Shown: positions 1 through 6,180 of the stretch, piece after piece | Layout of the letters: every line of letters starts with the position of its first letter | Position numbering within the stretch: position 1 is the first letter of the stretch | Assembly: GCA_031266955.1 (NCBI GenBank) | Contig: JAISAA010000162.1 | Location: 1 to 7,391, forward strand | Origin: Oscillospiraceae bacterium | GTDB lineage: Bacteria > Bacillota > Clostridia > Oscillospirales > Oscillospiraceae | Length of the DNA: 7,391 bases | Reading direction: 5' to 3' | Translations under genes and position numbers: made by a program | The notes under the pieces: generated by a model | The model's input: the letters and a program-made list of their open reading frames with translations, nothing else | What the model was told of the DNA's origin: nothing | Database searches by the model: none

Positions 1-1155
1 TGCGAGCGCGGCGCGGCGTACTACTGCTTCTGCGAGCACGTCAGCCACGACGAGCGCGAGCACGAGACTCTCGGCCTCGTCTCGCGAGAGGACGACCCGT
101 GCCGCGCCCTGCCATACGACGAAGCAAAGCGCCGCGCCGGCTCGGAAGCTCACGTCATACGTATGAAGACCCCGCGCGAGGGAAGCACGAGCGTATACGA
201 CGAGGTGTTCGGCGGCGTGACAGTCGAAAACGCTACGCTCGACGATATGGTGCTCCTGAAATCCGACGGAATGCCGACGTATAATTTCGCGAACGTCATA
301 GACGACCATCTGATGGGCGTAACGCACGTCCTGCGCGCCGCGGAATATATCAGCTCCGCCCCGAAATACACGCTGCTGTACAAGGCCTTCGGCTGGGAGG
401 AGCCAAGGTACATCACAGTTTCTAACATAATGCGCGACGAGCGGCATAAGCTCTCAAAGAGGCTCGGCGACCCGACGTATGAGGACTTGCTCGCGGAGGG
501 ATATCTGCCCGAGGCGATAATCAATTACATCGCCCTGCTCGGCTGGAGCCCCGGCGGAGAGCGGGAAATATTCACGCTCGCGGAGTTAGAGCGCGTATTT
601 TCCGTAAAAGGCATTTCAAAGTCCCCGGCGCTGTTCGACAAGGTAAAGCTGCGCCACTTCAACGCGGAATATATCAGGGCAAAGCCGCCGGAGGACTTCG
701 CCGCGCTCGCGGAGCCGTATATCAGAAAGGCTGTGCCATCGCCTGACGCCGATATAGCGGCGCTCGCGGAGCTGATACAGCCGCGGTGCGAGCTTTTGTC
801 TGAAATACCCGGAACACTGGATTTCATCGGCGCGGTCCCCGAACACGGCGCGGAGCTTTACGTCCACAAAAAGTCCGGGACGGACGAAAAAATATCGCTC
901 GATATGCTGCAAAGGCTGAACCCGGAGCTCGCGGCGCTGCCGGACTGGACGCGTGACGGCGTGTACGGCGTCTGTGAAACGCTTGCCGAAGCGCTCGGCG
1001 CGAAAAAAGCGCTCGTGATGTGGCCGCTGAGGATAGCGCTGTCCGGCAAGCTCGTGACGCCGGGAGGGGCGGCGGAGCTCGCCGCCGTACTTGGCCGAGA
1101 AGAATCGCTCAAACGGATCGACGCGGGAATTATAAAACTTGAGGTATTGGTGTAA
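1..1155 (+). CDS. gltX: Glutamyl-tRNA synthetase, 3' portion (5' end outside window)
   Basis: Class I aminoacyl-tRNA synthetase that charges tRNA-Glu with glutamate in the cytoplasm. The reading frame is open from base 1 and gives 384 visible residues, so roughly the first fifth to quarter, including the HIGH motif, is missing. Seen directly: a zinc-type CxC...C pattern (YYCFC at residues 7-11, DPCR near residue 37), the IRMKTP strand that follows it, the catalytic-domain stretch around SDGMPTYNFANVIDDHLMGV, the RGAEY-like RAAEYI, and KLSKR at nt 448-462, the usual GluRS form of the KMSKS ATP-binding loop. The LLGWSP motif and the helical anticodon-binding domain follow to the TAA at 1153-1155. 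The length fits a full protein of about 480-500 residues. It is not possible to say from this whether it also charges tRNA-Gln. The next gene starts 3 bp later on the same strand, so the two are probably co-transcribed. The ATG at 163 is internal, not the true start. Confidence 0.97.
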   Translation, partial: CERGAAYYCFCEHVSHDEREHETLGLVSREDDPCRALPYDEAKRRAGSEAHVIRMKTPREGSTSVYDEVFGGVTVENATLDDMVLLKSDGMPTYNFANVIDDHLMGVTHVLRAAEYISSAPKYTLLYKAFGWEEPRYITVSNIMRDERHKLSKRLGDPTYEDLLAEGYLPEAIINYIALLGWSPGGEREIFTLAELERVFSVKGISKSPALFDKVKLRHFNAEYIRAKPPEDFAALAEPYIRKAVPSPDADIAALAELIQPRCELLSEIPGTLDFIGAVPEHGAELYVHKKSGTDEKISLDMLQRLNPELAALPDWTRDGVYGVCETLAEALGAKKALVMWPLRIALSGKLVTPGGAAELAAVLGREESLKRIDAGIIKLEVLV

Positions 1156-1158
1156 AGT

Positions 1159-1812
1159 ATGAAAAGATTCAATCTTATAGCCGCGATACTCATAGCGGCG
1201 GCGCTTTTGACGCTCGTCACGCTAACAGTGCGTCAGCTCGCGGTCGGAGAGTCCGACGCGCGGGACACGCCGACCCCGCCCGCCACAATAACGCCGGATT
1301 CACAGACCACTCCGACGCGCGCGCCCGACAGCGGCGCGACGCCTGACGACACGCCCGATATCCCCCCGCCGCCCACGCTTCCGCCCGTGGAGGGAGACCG
1401 CTTCACGATAGAAGCCCCCTACGGCCGCGAGCGGCTTTCGATAACAGTTGACACCGCCGGCTATACGCGCGAGGAAATGGAGGACGGCGACCTGTACTAC
1501 GCGAAATCGGACGAGTCGCGCTCCGTGTTCATCGAGATCATATTCGTCGGGGACAGCTTAAGCGCGCGTAAGCCGTCGTTCCTCGACGCGTATCTGCCGG
1601 GCTTTATAAATTGGGAGGACCTCGGCGAGGTGCTTGTCGCGTCAAGCGCCGTCGTCAGCGAGGGGATAACCGTCACGGACGGCGTCTCGACGTTCGACGC
1701 GTGGCTCATCGAGGTGGACAACGGCTTTTTCGCCGTCGTCGCGGGCTATCAAACGCTTGAGCAGGGCGGCGAGCTGTACAGGATGCTGAATACCCTTACG
1801 TTTGAGCGGTAA
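1159..1812 (+). CDS. Membrane-anchored extracytoplasmic protein of unknown function
   Basis: I do not recognise this 217-residue protein. It starts with MKRF and one hydrophobic segment (about residues 5-24, rich in Ile, Ala, Leu and Val). No Cys-containing lipobox is visible, so it is more likely a signal anchor or signal peptide than a lipoprotein. Residues about 37-77 form a Pro/Thr/Asp-rich low-complexity linker with repeated TP and PP units. Residues about 78-217 look like a compact folded domain of alternating strands with many acidic and aromatic residues, probably outside the membrane. The ATG lies 3 bp after the gltX stop. The only purine-rich element, GAGG at 1141-1144, is about 14 nt upstream, so translation may depend on coupling to gltX. 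It ends 31 bp from the convergent rel stop. The frame is intact and its GC-rich codon use matches its neighbours, which supports a real gene. Confidence 0.85.
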   Translation: MKRFNLIAAILIAAALLTLVTLTVRQLAVGESDARDTPTPPATITPDSQTTPTRAPDSGATPDDTPDIPPPPTLPPVEGDRFTIEAPYGRERLSITVDTAGYTREEMEDGDLYYAKSDESRSVFIEIIFVGDSLSARKPSFLDAYLPGFINWEDLGEVLVASSAVVSEGITVTDGVSTFDAWLIEVDNGFFAVVAGYQTLEQGGELYRMLNTLTFER

Positions 1813-1843
1813 TTGCGATTTTTGCGATAATGTAAAGCGCCCG
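1813..1843. other. Short gap between convergent genes, no terminator seen
   Basis: These 31 bases separate the stop codons of the small plus-strand gene and of rel. I see no GC-rich hairpin followed by a T-run on either strand. The only pattern is a direct repeat of TTGCGAT (1813-1819 and 1822-1828). Either termination is Rho-dependent or the two transcripts overlap at their 3' ends. Confidence 0.6.
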
Positions 1844-4045
1844 CTATTCGCCGCGGCGGACCTCGGTTATGCCGCGGACGCCGCGCAGGCGCGACATTGC
1901 GGCCCCCAGCTCGTCGCTGTTCTTAACCTCGAGCGTAATAGCGACGTCCGTCGCGCCGCCGTTGGCTTTTGCGGAAAATGCGGTCATTTTCAGCTTCATC
2001 GCGCCCATCGCGGAGGAAATATCCATCACAAGCCCGTCGCGCGTGTTCGCCGTTATCGCGAGCGAGGCGTAATAAATGTCCGTTTCGGAATTCGCCCACT
2101 CGACATTTATCCAGCGGCCGGCTTCATCCTGGTCTCCGCGCGATTTAAGGTAATTCTGACAGTCCCCGCGGTGGACCGACACGCCGAAGCCGCGCGTTAT
2201 AAAGCCCACTACGGCGTCCCCCGGCACCGGCGCACAGCACTTCGCGAACTTTACGAGGCAGTTGTCCAGCCCCTCGACGACGACGCCGGACACCTGATTT
2301 TTGCGCTTTGACGTTTTGAGCTCGCCGAACGCCGGCGGCAATTCGTCCTTCCGGCGCGCGCGCGCCGCGACCGCGAGATCGTCACGTATCTTATTTACGG
2401 CCTTCTGCGCGGAAATGCCGCCGTAGCCTATCGCGGCCAACAGGTCGTCGAGCGTTGGGAACGAGAGCTTTTCCAAAACGCGCGGCAGCGCGTCCTCGCG
2501 CGTTACGTCTAAAAGCTTCAAATTCGCGCGGCGCAGCTCTTCCTCCAGAGCCACGCGGCCGTGGACGATGTTTTCGCCGCGCTTTTCTTTTTTGAACCAC
2601 TGGCGTATCTTGTTGCGCGCCTCCGGGCTTTTTATGATGCCCAGCCAGTCGCGGGAGGGGCCCTTGGACGCTTTTGACGTCAAAACCTCAACGATGTCGC
2701 CGTTTTGCAGCGCGTGCGAGTACGGGACTATGCGGCCGTTTACGATGGCGCCCGTCATTGAATTGCCTATCGCCGAGTGGATGCTGTACGCAAAGTCGAT
2801 GGGCGTCGCGCCGGCGGGGAGGTTGATAACGTCGCCCTTCGGGGTGAACACGAACACCTCATCGGCAAACATATCGGCGTGCAGTGACTGATAAAACTCC
2901 TGCGCGTCGGAGTCCTGCTGCGATTCGAGCAGGCGGCGTATCCACGCGAATTTTTGCTCGTCACTTGTTCTCGCCGAAACGCCGTCCTTGTATTTCCAGT
3001 GCGCGGCGACGCCGTATTCGGCGACGTGGTGCATATCGCGCGTGCGTATCTGGACCTCGAACGGGATGCCCTCGCCGCCTATTACCGTCGTGTGCAGGCT
3101 TTGGTAGCCGTTCGGCTTTGGCGTCGTGATATAATCCTTGAAGCGGCCCGGGATCGGGCGGAAAATATCGTGTATCTGGCCCAGCGCGTAATAACATTCG
3201 GAGATCGTGCCGACGACAACGCGGAACGCGTAGAGGTCGAGTATCTCGCCAAAGGTTTTTTCCTGAGACTCCATTTTGCGAAAGATGCTGTAGATGTGCT
3301 TGATGCGCCCATAGACCTCGCAGCCGGTCCCCTCGTTTAACCGAGAGCGTATTTTTTCTTCCGTTAAAGCAAAAAACGACGAGTTTTCACGCTCGCGTTC
3401 AAGTAATCCGGTGCGTATACGCTCGTAAGCTTCCTTATCTAAATATCTAAGGGACAGGTCTTCAAGCTCCCATTTTATCTTTTGCATACCGAGGCGGTGC
3501 GCTATCGGGGCGTAGACCTCCATTGTCTCAAGCGATTTTTCGCGCTGCTTTTCGGGCGTTTGGTATTCCATCGTGCGCATATTGTGGAGCCTGTCGGCGA
3601 TTTTTATCAGGATCACGCGGATATCGCGCGCCATCGCCATCAGCATTTTGCGCAGATTCTCCATCTGCTCTTCTTCTTTGCTGGTGTACTGCACGCGCGT
3701 GAGCTTTGTAACGCCGTCCACAATATCGGCCACGTCGGCGCCGAAAAGCTTTGAAACCTCCTCGCGCGTGGCCGTCGTATCCTCAATGCAGTCGTGCAAA
3801 AGCGCGGCGATAAGCGAATCGTCGTCGAGGCCCATATCCGCGACGATACCGGCTGTTTCGAGAGGGTGCGAGACGTAGGGCGAGCCGTCGCGGCGGAGCT
3901 GCCCCTCGTGCCGCCTCGCGGCGAACTCATAGGCGGCGCGCAGACGGGCAAAATCGGCTGTGGGATTGTAGGCGCGAATAGAGCTTTCGAGGTATCCGTA
4001 GAGCTCGTCAGTCACCCGTTCCGTATTGTCAATCCCGTCAGCCAT
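1844..4045 (-). CDS. relA: Bifunctional (p)ppGpp synthetase/hydrolase (RelA/SpoT family, Rel)
   Basis: Long-form RSH enzyme of the stringent response. It makes (p)ppGpp from ATP and GDP/GTP when uncharged tRNA sits in the ribosome, and hydrolyses it otherwise. The 733-residue length is normal for a full-length Rel. Domains seen in order: an HD hydrolase domain with His60, His84-Asp85 (LLHDCIEDT) and Asp151 (IADRLHNMRT), all metal-site residues present; a synthetase domain at about 245-355 with YGRIKHIYSIFRKM, Asp270, RFKD at 301-304, the PKPNGYQSLHTT motif and Glu330 in FEVQIRT; a TGS domain at about 396-458; a helical region; a zinc-finger-type segment with Cys596, Cys603, Cys604, His625 and Cys629; and a C-terminal ACT domain from about 655. 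RFKD, rather than the EFDD type of monofunctional RelA, marks the bifunctional class, and intact HD residues agree. The ATG at 4045-4043 is 1 bp from the recJ stop, with AAAGGGTG in front, so the two genes form one unit with recJ first. Confidence 0.97.
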   Translation of the reverse strand: MADGIDNTERVTDELYGYLESSIRAYNPTADFARLRAAYEFAARRHEGQLRRDGSPYVSHPLETAGIVADMGLDDDSLIAALLHDCIEDTTATREEVSKLFGADVADIVDGVTKLTRVQYTSKEEEQMENLRKMLMAMARDIRVILIKIADRLHNMRTMEYQTPEKQREKSLETMEVYAPIAHRLGMQKIKWELEDLSLRYLDKEAYERIRTGLLERERENSSFFALTEEKIRSRLNEGTGCEVYGRIKHIYSIFRKMESQEKTFGEILDLYAFRVVVGTISECYYALGQIHDIFRPIPGRFKDYITTPKPNGYQSLHTTVIGGEGIPFEVQIRTRDMHHVAEYGVAAHWKYKDGVSARTSDEQKFAWIRRLLESQQDSDAQEFYQSLHADMFADEVFVFTPKGDVINLPAGATPIDFAYSIHSAIGNSMTGAIVNGRIVPYSHALQNGDIVEVLTSKASKGPSRDWLGIIKSPEARNKIRQWFKKEKRGENIVHGRVALEEELRRANLKLLDVTREDALPRVLEKLSFPTLDDLLAAIGYGGISAQKAVNKIRDDLAVAARARRKDELPPAFGELKTSKRKNQVSGVVVEGLDNCLVKFAKCCAPVPGDAVVGFITRGFGVSVHRGDCQNYLKSRGDQDEAGRWINVEWANSETDIYYASLAITANTRDGLVMDISSAMGAMKLKMTAFSAKANGGATDVAITLEVKNSDELGAAMSRLRGVRGITEVRRGE

Positions 4046-4046
4046 A

Positions 4047-5756
4047 TCATTTCACCCTTTTAGCGCCTTCGTGCGGCCTTATATCTATGATATGCAATTG
4101 CACGCTGCGGCGCCCGCGGAAGTCGTTCAAATGCGGCGCGAACGCGACGTCGATCTCGTCGCCCTCGCGTATTTTGAGTGAATCCGCCTCGGCGGCGAAG
4201 AATATGCAATCGAGCGTAATACGGTTCTTTTCGATCTTGAGACGCGTATGCTTTCCGCCGCCGACCGGCAGGATGAACGTGACGCGCGCCCCTCGGATGA
4301 CCATATTCGGCGGCAGATTCCCGTTCCCGAACGGCTCGAGCAGCGCAAATGATTTTACATTGTCAATATCCAGCAGGCGCGGCTTTTCGACCTCAAAATC
4401 AATGAAAAGCTTCGAGACGGGGCGGGTCTTTATCTCCTCGCGGTAAATTTCCGATATGCGCTCGCGAAACTCGTCGATATTATCGCGCGAGATGGTTATG
4501 CCCGCCGCCATTTCGTGCCCGCCGTAATTTATCAGCAGATCACAGCATTTTTGGAGCGCGGAGTACATTTTGAAATGCCCGAAGCTGCGGCAGGAGCCGC
4601 GGCCTATGCCGTCCTCGTCCATATTTATCATAACCGCGGGGAACATCCAGCGCTCCGCGGTCCTTGCCGCGACGATTCCCATAACGCCGTGGAACCATTT
4701 TTCATCGAATATGACGATCGGCCCGTCGGGCGCGGCCTCGCACATACGCTCCTCGACCTCGGCGAAAATGGAGCCTTCCAGCTCTCGCCTGCGCGTATTC
4801 AGCTCGCAGAGCTCGTGTGTCAGCCTTTCGGCCTCCGCCTCATCCTCGGTCAGGAGGATATTCACCGACAGCTCGGTTTGCCCCATCCGTCCGGCGGCGT
4901 TGAGGCGCGGGGCGATGGCGAAGCCGATAGCCGCCGAATCGACGTCCGCCTGCGGCGTACCGGCGGCGCGCATCAGCGCCATTAACCCCGGACGCGGATT
5001 TTGGGCGAGCTTGCGCAGCCCGGCGCGGATGAGCGCGCGGTTTTCCCCGACGACGGGCATAACGTCGGCGATCGTGCCGAGCGCCACAAGGTCCCCGTAA
5101 AGCTCTAACAGCTCTGCGGCCGGCCTATCCTTTTCGAGCGCGCAGACGAGCTTGAACGCGACGCCGACGCCGGCGAGCACGCTGAACGGATATCCGCTGT
5201 CCGGTCTTTTCGGGTCTACGACGGCGACCGCGTCCGGAAGCGCGTCCCTGCATTCGTGATGGTCGGTTATCACCAAATCGAGGCCGAGCTCGCGGGCGTA
5301 CTCCGCCTCCTCTATAGCCGTTATCCCGCAGTCCACCGTCACCACGAGCCCATAGCCCTCGGACCAGAGATGCTCGAGCGCCGGGCGGTTGAGCCCATAG
5401 CCCTCGTCGGCGCGGCCCGGTATATATACGTCGCATTCCGCTCCGCGGGAGCGCAAATAGCTTTTCATCAGCGCGGACGCCGTCATCCCGTCCACGTCGT
5501 AATCTCCGTAAACGACGATCTTCTCGCCGCCGGCAAGCGCGCGTTCGATGCGCTCCGCGGCGGCGGAGATGCCGTCGAGGAGCATGGGGTCGTGGATATC
5601 GGACGGCCTGTCGGTGATAAAGCTCGCCGCGTCGTCGTATCCCGTCATTCCGCGCGAGCACATAAAGACCGCCGCCAGAGGGTTTATCCCTCTTTTGCAC
5701 AGCCCGACCGCCGCATTCCTATCAAAGCCCTTTACCGACCATTCCTCAAAGCGCAT
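4047..5756 (-). CDS. recJ: Single-stranded-DNA-specific exonuclease RecJ
   Basis: DHH-family 5'-3' exonuclease that degrades single-stranded DNA in recombination and mismatch or base-excision repair; cytoplasmic and metal-dependent. The 569 residues are close to the usual core RecJ length. Visible motifs: DYDVDG at 85-90, VDCG at 141-144, DHH at 165-167, DPKRPD followed by LAGVGVAFKL at about 181-203, GTIADV at 227-232, APRLNAAGRM at about 282-291, and the DHHA1 region with HGVMGIVA, GRGSCRS and the GGH motif at 412-414. A C-terminal OB-like part follows, with LEPFGNGN at about 473-480. All metal-ligand motifs look intact. I chose the ATG at 5756-5754 (MRFEEW) because GGGAGG lies 5 nt upstream. 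The frame stays open to a GTG at 5828, but that start has no ribosome binding site and would add 24 residues with no family resemblance. Translation runs straight into rel. The apt gene that separates these two in Bacillus subtilis is absent. Confidence 0.97.
   Translation of the reverse strand: MRFEEWSVKGFDRNAAVGLCKRGINPLAAVFMCSRGMTGYDDAASFITDRPSDIHDPMLLDGISAAAERIERALAGGEKIVVYGDYDVDGMTASALMKSYLRSRGAECDVYIPGRADEGYGLNRPALEHLWSEGYGLVVTVDCGITAIEEAEYARELGLDLVITDHHECRDALPDAVAVVDPKRPDSGYPFSVLAGVGVAFKLVCALEKDRPAAELLELYGDLVALGTIADVMPVVGENRALIRAGLRKLAQNPRPGLMALMRAAGTPQADVDSAAIGFAIAPRLNAAGRMGQTELSVNILLTEDEAEAERLTHELCELNTRRRELEGSIFAEVEERMCEAAPDGPIVIFDEKWFHGVMGIVAARTAERWMFPAVMINMDEDGIGRGSCRSFGHFKMYSALQKCCDLLINYGGHEMAAGITISRDNIDEFRERISEIYREEIKTRPVSKLFIDFEVEKPRLLDIDNVKSFALLEPFGNGNLPPNMVIRGARVTFILPVGGGKHTRLKIEKNRITLDCIFFAAEADSLKIREGDEIDVAFAPHLNDFRGRRSVQLHIIDIRPHEGAKRVK
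4053..4060 (-). promoter_or_regulatory. Ribosome binding site of rel, inside the recJ 3' end
   Basis: The minus strand reads AAAGGGTG, ending 7 nt before the rel ATG (4045-4043). It lies within the last codons of recJ, whose stop is 1 bp from the rel start, so translational coupling is likely. The site fixes the rel start at MADGID. Confidence 0.75.
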
Positions 5757-5761
5757 AAAAA

Positions 5762-5767
5762 CCTCCC
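5762..5767 (-). promoter_or_regulatory. Ribosome binding site of recJ (decides the start)
   Basis: The minus strand reads GGGAGG, then five T, then ATG (5756-5754). It is the only strong Shine-Dalgarno in the region and rules against the upstream in-frame GTG at 5828. Confidence 0.85.
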
Positions 5768-5796
5768 GCGCCAGGCATACCTCGCTTACGCCACCA

Positions 5797-5828
5797 TCAA
5801 CACACGTCAACACGATCACCGTCAACAC
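5797..5828 (-). repeat. Three short direct repeats in the recJ 5' UTR
   Basis: On the plus strand TCAACAC occurs at 5797-5803, 5807-5813 and 5822-5828, that is GTGTTGA on the recJ strand. The start-to-start distances are 10 and 15 bp. The outer two share a longer core, CGTCAACAC (5805-5813 and 5820-5828). They lie between the predicted recJ transcription start and its ribosome binding site. Function unknown; they could be a protein-binding array or chance in a GT-rich leader. Confidence 0.6.
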
Positions 5829-5864
5829 ATATTACGCGAAACACACACAAAACGACTCAATTTA

Positions 5865-5884
5865 TTATTATGGAACCATAATAA
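5865..5884. repeat. 20-bp dyad overlapping the recJ -10 box (operator-like)
   Basis: TTATTATGG (5865-5873) and CCATAATAA (5876-5884) are perfect inverted arms of 9 bp separated by AA. The 2-nt spacer is too short for a good RNA hairpin, which favours a DNA site for a dimeric protein. Its right arm contains the predicted -10 hexamer of the recJ promoter, a classic repressor position. It does not resemble the Gram-positive LexA box, and no regulator gene is present in the window. Confidence 0.6.
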
Positions 5885-5906
5885 CACTTAAAACGAGAAA
5901 AGGCAA
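5878..5906 (-). promoter_or_regulatory. Predicted promoter of recJ-rel
   Basis: On the minus strand the -35 box is TTGCCT (5906-5901, 4 of 6 to consensus), the spacer is 17 bp, and the -10 box is TATTAT (5883-5878, 5 of 6) preceded by TGT, an extended -10. The predicted start is near 5871, giving a 5' UTR of about 115 nt before the recJ ATG. No better minus-strand candidate was found between 5757 and 5960. Confidence 0.6.
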
Positions 5907-5961
5907 GAGGAAATATGAAAAACTTCACCGGGCCGGGTTTATAGGCCTGTTTGATTTTCGC

Positions 5962-5990
5962 TTGACAACCTCCAACCGCCGTGGTATACT
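5962..5990 (+). promoter_or_regulatory. Strong sigma-A-type promoter for the leader and transporter
   Basis: TTGACA (5962-5967) matches the -35 consensus exactly. The spacer is 17 bp and the -10 box is TATACT (5985-5990, 5 of 6), preceded by TGG so that it also has an extended -10. The predicted start is near 5997. Such a promoter should be strong without an activator, so control is expected to lie downstream, in the leader RNA. Confidence 0.85.
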
Positions 5991-5993
5991 TCC

Positions 5994-6016
5994 CGCGCCG
6001 TTGAAATTCCGGCGCG
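5994..6016 (+). repeat. GC-rich inverted repeat at the transcript 5' end
   Basis: CGCGCCG (5994-6000) and CGGCGCG (6010-6016) pair perfectly over 7 bp with a 9-nt loop. The dyad sits on the predicted transcription start, so it could be a DNA operator or, if transcription starts at or before 5994, a 5' cap hairpin. A second copy of GCGCCG (6041-6046) overlaps the end of the leader-ORF ribosome binding site and could pair with CGGCGC (6010-6015) instead. Confidence 0.5.
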
Positions 6017-6047
6017 CGATCACTATTCTATCAGCAGGAGGCGCCGT

Positions 6048-6086
6048 ATGAATCTTGCCATTGCCACAGCTCCATGCAAGGTCTGA
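6048..6086 (+). CDS. 12-codon leader peptide MNLAIATAPCKV
   Basis: This is a short ORF (ATG at 6048-6050, TGA at 6084-6086) with a full AGGAGG Shine-Dalgarno at 6036-6041 and an ideal 6-nt spacer. It is the first start codon with a strong site after the predicted transcription start. Codons 8-11 (GCT CCA TGC AAG) lie in the 5' arm of a perfect 11-bp stem, so a ribosome translating or stalled here would prevent that stem from forming. I infer a regulatory leader peptide like those upstream of erm, cat and mef-type genes. I do not recognise the sequence, and it has no run of one amino acid that would point to an amino-acid attenuator. The alternative is a chance ORF, but the ribosome binding site and its position argue against that. 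Confidence 0.7.
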   Translation: MNLAIATAPCKV

Positions 6087-6180
6087 TAGCGGACGGGGGT
6101 TGCATGGAGCGGTAGCGTAAACTGCCGTCCGGATCGGGCTTTGCATTCTGTTCTATAATAAGAATTGAAGGAGCAAAGCC
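6069..6180 (+). promoter_or_regulatory. Predicted attenuator: alternative stems controlling the transporter start
   Basis: Stem 1: GCTCCATGCAA (6069-6079, inside the leader ORF) pairs perfectly with TTGCATGGAGC (6100-6110). Stem 2: 6090-6096 (CGGACGG) pairs with 6125-6131 (CCGTCCG) and, past one mismatch, GGTT (6098-6101) pairs with 6120-6123 with one G-T wobble. It crosses stem 1 and so excludes it. Stem 3: GGCTTTGC (6137-6144) pairs with GCAAAGCC (6173-6180), ending at the base before the transporter ATG, and ATTCT (6145-6149) pairs with AGAAT (6161-6165). This leaves the Shine-Dalgarno AAGGAG (6168-6173) in an asymmetric bulge. No T-run follows any stem, so translational control fits better than an intrinsic terminator. 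Pairings were read by eye; no folding energy was computed. Confidence 0.65.

Larger units (their letters stand above)
5757..6180. other. Divergent control region between recJ and the transporter gene
   Basis: This 424-bp stretch has no protein gene except a 12-codon leader ORF. From left to right it holds the recJ ribosome binding site and 5' UTR with three direct repeats, an AT-rich segment (about 5829-5930) with a dyad and a minus-strand promoter, a near-consensus plus-strand promoter, and a structured leader ahead of the transporter. The AT-rich part contrasts sharply with the GC-rich genes to the left and marks a change in composition. No IS ends or target-site duplications are recognisable inside the window. 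Confidence 0.8.

Noticed and set aside
1851..1877. CCGCGGC / GCCGCGG inverted repeat
   Set aside because: It is inside the rel coding sequence without a T-run and is explained by GC-rich codons.
1802..2311. Plus-strand 169-codon open frame opposite the rel C-terminus
   Set aside because: It overlaps the zinc-finger and ACT domains of rel in antisense, has no ribosome binding site and shows no recognisable domain.
5757..5828. N-terminal extension of RecJ by 24 residues to a GTG at 5828
   Set aside because: No ribosome binding site lies before the GTG, the extra residues do not resemble RecJ, and GGGAGG sits 5 nt before the ATG at 5756. The extension also covers the direct repeats of the 5' UTR.
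5256..5891. Plus-strand 211-codon open frame across the 5' half of recJ
   Set aside because: It is antisense to clear recJ motifs, rich in Arg, His and Ala as expected for a shadow of GC-rich coding, and has no convincing start site.
5915..5944. 9-codon ORF (MKNFTGPGL) with AGAGG upstream
   Set aside because: It lies upstream of the strong plus-strand promoter, so it would not be on that transcript, and no other plus-strand promoter precedes it. Probably chance.
5929..5960. Possible terminator: GGCC arms followed by a T-rich stretch
   Set aside because: The stem is only 4 bp and the T-tract is broken by G and A. No gene ends here on the plus strand.
6069..6110. The 11-bp stem as an intrinsic terminator
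   Set aside because: The bases after the stem (GGTAGCGTAAACT) have no T-run, so Rho-independent termination is unlikely at this point.
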